DNA from: Bacillota bacterium
GTDB taxonomy: Bacteria; Bacillota; Clostridia; Acetivibrionales; DTU013
Direction: 5' to 3'
NCBI GenBank assembly: GCA_023426125.1
Contig: JAFABI010000109.1
Location: 62,001 to 126,000, forward strand
Length of the DNA stretch: 64,000 nucleotides
Shown: positions 60,726 through 64,000 of the stretch, piece after piece
Position numbering within the stretch: position 1 is the stretch's first letter
Layout: every line of letters starts with the position of its first letter
The notes under the pieces: model-generated
Told to the model about the DNA's origin: nothing
The model's database searches: none
The model's input: only the letters and a program-made list of their open reading frames with translations
Made by a program: the position numbers and the translations under genes

Positions 60726-61550
60726 ATGAACAGCAATGAGGTAAATCAGCTTAAAGACAAAAGCAAGCACATACGCCGCTTGACGATGAAGGAATTAGGC
60801 AATATAGGCGTTGGGCACGTTGGCGGTTGTTTGTCCATCGTAGAAGCTTTGGTAGTATTATACTATAAAGAAATGAACATCGACCCGTCCAATCCCGATA
60901 TGCCGGGCAGAGACCGGTTCATCCTCTCAAAAGGACACGCGGGGCCTGCACTGTATGCCGTCCTGGCCGACCGGGGATATTTCGACATTAGCCTGCTGGA
61001 TACGCTCAATCAGCCCGGAACAAGCCTTCCAAGCCATTGTGACATGCTCAGGACAAAGGGAATAGACATGACCGCCGGTTCCCTGGGGCAGGGGATTTCA
61101 TGCGCGGTTGGAATGGCCAAAGCTTCAAAAATCCTTAAGGACGGAGCACGCATTTACTGCATGATCGGCGATGGAGAAAGCCAGGAGGGAGAAGTCTGGG
61201 AAGCAGCGATGGCAGCCGCGCATTTCAAGCTCGACAATCTGACGGTATTTACGGATTGCAACAAGCTTCAGATAGACGGCACCACCCGGGAGGTCATGTC
61301 GTTGGACCCGTTGTGCGGCAAATGGGAATCCTTCGGCTGGAATGTCATCGATGTAAAAGACGGCCATGCTATTGAAGAAATCCACGCAGCAATCACAGCA
61401 GCAAAGAGCAACACCGGAAAGCCAAGCATGATCTTGCTGAACACGGTAAAAGGAAAAGGTGTTTCCTTCATAGAGGCCATGGGAGCTAAAAATCACAATA
61501 CGCCGATATCCGGCGAGCAAACAATATTGGCATTGAAAGAATTGGAATAG
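60726..61550 (+). CDS. Transketolase, N-terminal (ThDP-binding) subunit
   Basis: 274-residue subunit of a split transketolase. The ThDP/metal motif runs from G148-D-G (MIGDGESQEGEVWEAAM) to N179 (FTDCNKLQIDG). Substrate-site histidines lie in GHVGGCLS (H31), SKGHAGPA (H71) and PSHCDM (H104). Split transketolases are common in anaerobes; the pair in the published sulfo-transketolase pathway (SqwG/SqwH) has this form and cleaves sulfofructose in two C2 steps. Its operator and neighbours favour that role here over a general pentose-phosphate enzyme. It precedes the C-terminal subunit by 12 bp. Confidence 0.9.
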   Translation: MNSNEVNQLKDKSKHIRRLTMKELGNIGVGHVGGCLSIVEALVVLYYKEMNIDPSNPDMPGRDRFILSKGHAGPALYAVLADRGYFDISLLDTLNQPGTSLPSHCDMLRTKGIDMTAGSLGQGISCAVGMAKASKILKDGARIYCMIGDGESQEGEVWEAAMAAAHFKLDNLTVFTDCNKLQIDGTTREVMSLDPLCGKWESFGWNVIDVKDGHAIEEIHAAITAAKSNTGKPSMILLNTVKGKGVSFIEAMGAKNHNTPISGEQTILALKELE

Positions 61551-61562
61551 GAGGCGGATAAA

Positions 61563-62510
61563 ATGTACGAGAATCTGGAAATGAGACAGGTATTGCACGA
61601 TGTATTGGATCAGTTGATGGAAAAGAATGATAAAATTGTGGTCATCGATGCCGATCTGGCTAGAGCCAACGGCACTCTGGCACTTCGGGACAAATATGCG
61701 GACAGAGCTTTCGACACAGGCGTGGCGGAACAAAACATGGCGGCAATGGCGGCAGGTATGGCCGCATACGGCTTTACCCCCTTCATCGGCTCCTTCACCC
61801 CCTTTGCCACACGCAGGATATGCGACCAAATTGCCATCTCCATCGCTTATGCGAAGAGGAATGTCAAAATCATCGGTTCCGACCCCGGAATATCTGCAGA
61901 ATTAAACGGCGGAACCCATATGAGCATGGAGGATATCGGCGTATTGCGCAGCATCCCCGGCATGGTTATCTTCGAGCCCGTCGATGGAATGCAGCTGGCA
62001 AAAGCGCTCCCCAAAATCGTTGCGTATGACGGTGCGGTTTATATCAGACTTTTTAGAAAACCCGCTCCGCCGATATTCGGCAGCGATTACGAATTTGACC
62101 TTTTCAAGGCGGACCTTTTAAGAAGCGGCAAGGACGTGACATTATTTGCTAGCGGCATGATGGCAAAGGAAGCTTTGGATGCTGCCGGCCTCCTGAAAAG
62201 CAGCGGTGTAGACGCCGAAGTCATCAACATCCACACCATCAAACCCATCGACAGGGAAGCCGTACTTGCATCCGCAAGGAAAACAGGCGCAGCAGTCACC
62301 TGCGAGAACCATAATACCATCGGAGGCCTCAGAAGCGCCGTAGCAGAAGTGCTGTCCGAGGAATTCCCCATACCCGTAAAATGCATAGGCGTAAAGGACC
62401 AATTTGGAGAGGTTGCAAAGATGGATTACCTGAAAAGCAAGTTCCATATGAATGCAGAAGACATAGCAGCGGCGGCAAAAGAAGCAATCTCCATGAAACC
62501 AGGCTGCTGA
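61563..62510 (+). CDS. Transketolase, C-terminal (pyrimidine-binding) subunit
   Basis: 315-residue partner subunit. The ThDP-activating Glu is E56 in DTGVAEQNMAAMAAGMA and a catalytic His is H119 in LNGGTHMSMEDIG. The middle domain is followed by the C-terminal transketolase domain (VINIHTIKPIDREAVL; CENHNTIGGLRSAVAEVL). GGAGG precedes the ATG. It is co-transcribed with the N-terminal subunit, which it needs for activity because the active site lies between the two. Confidence 0.92.
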   Translation: MYENLEMRQVLHDVLDQLMEKNDKIVVIDADLARANGTLALRDKYADRAFDTGVAEQNMAAMAAGMAAYGFTPFIGSFTPFATRRICDQIAISIAYAKRNVKIIGSDPGISAELNGGTHMSMEDIGVLRSIPGMVIFEPVDGMQLAKALPKIVAYDGAVYIRLFRKPAPPIFGSDYEFDLFKADLLRSGKDVTLFASGMMAKEALDAAGLLKSSGVDAEVINIHTIKPIDREAVLASARKTGAAVTCENHNTIGGLRSAVAEVLSEEFPIPVKCIGVKDQFGEVAKMDYLKSKFHMNAEDIAAAAKEAISMKPGC

Positions 62511-62589
62511 TACAAAATTACAATAACCGGAGAAATAAGTACAGCTCCTCGAAAGTTCATTACCCTATGGGAACGAAAAAGGAATCCAC

Positions 62590-62666
62590 TGTAGGGGCGG
62601 CCATTGGCCGTCCGGTAGCTGCTTGACGCAGATTGCATTTGTGGACGCGCAATGCGCGCCCCTACA
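62590..62666. repeat. Palindromic dispersed repeat, family A, copy 3 (inverted)
   Basis: 77 bp from TGTAGGGGCG to CCCCTACA with arms GGCCATTGGCCG and GGACGCGCAATGCGCGCC, in reverse orientation to copies 1 and 2. It lies between the convergent transketolase and TauE/SafE genes. The remainder of 62511-62854 holds only a terminator. Confidence 0.85.
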
Positions 62667-62765
62667 GGATCACCATACTCCATTTTTGTCAAACTTATCC
62701 GCAGAGAAAACAATTTTTTCTACAACCAAAAAATTTCATTTTGAATTAGGTCGTGAAAAATCAGT

Positions 62766-62810
62766 AAAAAAGGGCTGCCGGTTCAAATTCCAAACCGTCA
62801 GCCCCTTTTT
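62766..62810. terminator. Bidirectional terminator between convergent operons
   Basis: AAAAAGGGCTGCCGGTT pairs with AACCGTCAGCCCCTTTTT (one mismatch), giving a T tract on both strands. It ends the transketolase transcript from the left and the exporter transcript from the right. Confidence 0.8.
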
Positions 62811-62854
62811 CAACCCTAGATTCTACCCATGCAACTTTTGCAAGCAGAGCAAAA

Positions 62855-63592
62855 TTACCTGAGAGTAAATATACCCGACAATAATAAAACCATATATACT
62901 ATTTTTGTAAAGCTGTTGTCCTTTATCTTCTTGTGCGCAATGTTGCCAAGGAACATACCCACAGCCAGAAACGGCAGACACCACAGCAGGAGTCTGATCA
63001 TGGAAGCGGTTATAGCTCCGTTCACAATATTTTGAACAATAATCACACTGTTCAGCGTCAGCCAGACAAGGCAGAGGGTCGCCCGGAAATTATTCTTGCT
63101 TGCCAATGCCTTTGCCGCATAAATCACCACAAAGGGACCGCCGCTCCCAGAAGCGCCGTGAACCATACCTCCCAGCAGGAGCAGCAGCCTTGCCAGGTTT
63201 CCCTGCTTCCCGCCTTCCTTGTCGACCTTCTGCCCCTTAAAGGATATGTAAAGCCCCCGGATGGAAACAAGCACCATGAATACGCCCAGGATCCTGGTAA
63301 GAATTCCTGCGGGCAGTTTGTTGAAAAAAAATATCCCCGCCGGGAGCCCCAGACCGACAAAAATTATTATTCTCAGGTATTCACGCCACACAATATCCTT
63401 GAAAGCAATGATGACAATGTATAAGGCCAAAATCCACGCCAGGATTACCAGCACGGGAACGGCTGCCTTTATGCCTACAAGCATGATGCAAAACGGAAGG
63501 GCCAGTACGGTGCAGCCAAAACCCGTGATTCCCTCCAAAAAATGAGTAATGAGAACAACCATACCAAAAAGCAATATTATATAAATCTCCAT
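62855..63592 (-). CDS. TauE/SafE-family anion exporter
   Basis: 245-residue membrane protein with about eight helices and the two family repeats ITHFLEGITGFGCTVLALP and MVHGASGSGGPFVV. TauE/SafE proteins export sulfite or organosulfonates, and members accompany most sulfoglycolytic operons. Here isethionate would be the expected cargo if the transketolase route operates. GAGGG six bases before the ATG at 63592 sets the start. It lies about 15 bp after the alcohol dehydrogenase stop and is co-transcribed with it. Confidence 0.88.
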   Translation of the reverse strand: MEIYIILLFGMVVLITHFLEGITGFGCTVLALPFCIMLVGIKAAVPVLVILAWILALYIVIIAFKDIVWREYLRIIIFVGLGLPAGIFFFNKLPAGILTRILGVFMVLVSIRGLYISFKGQKVDKEGGKQGNLARLLLLLGGMVHGASGSGGPFVVIYAAKALASKNNFRATLCLVWLTLNSVIIVQNIVNGAITASMIRLLLWCLPFLAVGMFLGNIAHKKIKDNSFTKIVYMVLLLSGIFTLR

Positions 63593-63606
63593 GCCCATCC
63601 CTCACA

Positions 63607-64000
63607 TCAAATCAGTTTACCATACATTTCCACGATTTTTTCATGGGTCATTTCCACCGGATTGTTAAGCATATTGGGGTGTTTGCTCAATTCGGCAAGA
63701 TTCTGGATTTCTTCTTCCCTTATCCCGGCATCACCAAGGGTGACCTTCAGCTTCATCTCTTTTTTCATTGCAAGGATTCTGTCCGCCATTTCATCCGCAC
63801 CGGTAAATCCAAGCCGCCTGGCAAAGTCATCCACCCTTCCGCCCTCCGCTCCGGCGTTTATCCTGGTAAAAGAGTCCAAGGTGAAAGCACACGCTTCACC
63901 ATGCGGGATATGATAAATATTTGTGAGGGGGAAGGAACACGCATGGGAGCCGGCAGTCTTTGGAAGCCCAAAGGCCATACCGGCCATTACACCGGCTTCA
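63607..64000 (-). CDS. Iron-containing alcohol dehydrogenase, 3' part (possible sulfoacetaldehyde reductase)
   Basis: C-terminal ~130 residues of a group III (Fe-dependent) alcohol dehydrogenase; the frame is open past the right edge. The metal region MAFGLPKTAGSHACSFPLTN then YHIPHGEACAF corresponds to H263 and H277 of FucO. The residue matching FucO H267 is Phe. The family includes the sulfoacetaldehyde reductases SarD and TauF. Next to a TauE/SafE exporter and split transketolase, reduction of sulfoacetaldehyde to isethionate is the best guess. Upstream genes on this strand, perhaps the sulfosugar isomerase, lie outside the window. Confidence 0.85.
   Translation of the reverse strand, partial: EAGVMAGMAFGLPKTAGSHACSFPLTNIYHIPHGEACAFTLDSFTRINAGAEGGRVDDFARRLGFTGADEMADRILAMKKEMKLKVTLGDAGIREEEIQNLAELSKHPNMLNNPVEMTHEKIVEMYGKLI

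Noticed and set aside
60726..62510. Split transketolase as 1-deoxy-xylulose-5-phosphate synthase
   Set aside because: DXS is a single longer chain; the separate N and C subunits with SKGHAG and GVAEQNM motifs match split transketolases.

Overview
The window looks like chromosome of a saccharolytic anaerobic Firmicute, most likely a Clostridia member. Signs are the uvrC-crh pair, the rplM-rpsI and tsaE-tsaB-rimI blocks, SBP/LplB/YtcP-type sugar ABC operons with AraC- and LacI-type regulators, AGGAGG-type ribosome sites, and a 2x[4Fe-4S] protein. The first 0.7 kb is visibly more AT-rich than the rest and sits beside an ISAs1-family transposase, so the left edge is probably acquired DNA.

Layout. 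0-6.7 kb: XRE membrane regulator, ISAs1 transposase, a GC-rich structured island, a DUF4932-type zinc metallopeptidase and two AraC regulators, one truncated. 6.7-19.8 kb: sugar operon 1 on the minus strand (LacI regulator; SBP; a permease fused to an N-terminal beta-propeller; second permease; GH106-like, GH36 and GH78-like glycosidases). 20-27 kb: sugar operon 2 (AraC regulator divergent from SBP, two permeases, GH42). 27-32.9 kb: aspS remnant, Erm-type methyltransferase, ABC-2 exporter, TIM-barrel isomerase, broken RpiR gene. 32.9-37.5 kb: two-component system, phosphoesterase, uvrC, crh. 37.8-46.2 kb: sugar operon 3 (membrane AraC sensor-regulator divergent from two permeases, SBP and a GH-A-like enzyme). 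46.2-52.7 kb: ECF sigma/anti-sigma operon, tsaE-tsaB-rimI, amidohydrolase, rplM-rpsI. 53-54.9 kb: YjbR protein plus WYL regulator with a clear operator, and a pfkB remnant.

54.9-64 kb holds the most interesting locus: a candidate sulfoquinovose (plant sulfosugar) catabolic cluster of the transketolase type. It has a YihQ-like GH31 enzyme, a GPH-family symporter (the family of YihO/YihP), a split two-subunit transketolase, a TauE/SafE exporter and an Fe-dependent alcohol dehydrogenase running off the right edge. The simplest model: the GH31 enzyme releases sulfoquinovose, the symporter imports the sugar or its glycoside, an isomerase (not in the window) makes sulfofructose, the transketolase strips two C2 units leaving sulfoacetaldehyde, the dehydrogenase reduces this to isethionate, and TauE/SafE exports it. 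Three promoters here share one architecture: a 17-bp spacer, then a 15-bp ATTAAA/TTTAAT-type palindrome exactly 3 bp after the -10 box, which points to one regulon. A 4Fe-4S protein of unknown role and a UroD/MtaA-like protein accompany the cluster. One caution is that the GH31 enzyme has Gln where E. coli YihQ has its sulfonate-binding Arg.

The window is also rich in small dispersed repeats (at least three families, one apparently inside the uvrC reading frame) and in gene remnants (aspS, rpiR, pfkB, truncated araC).
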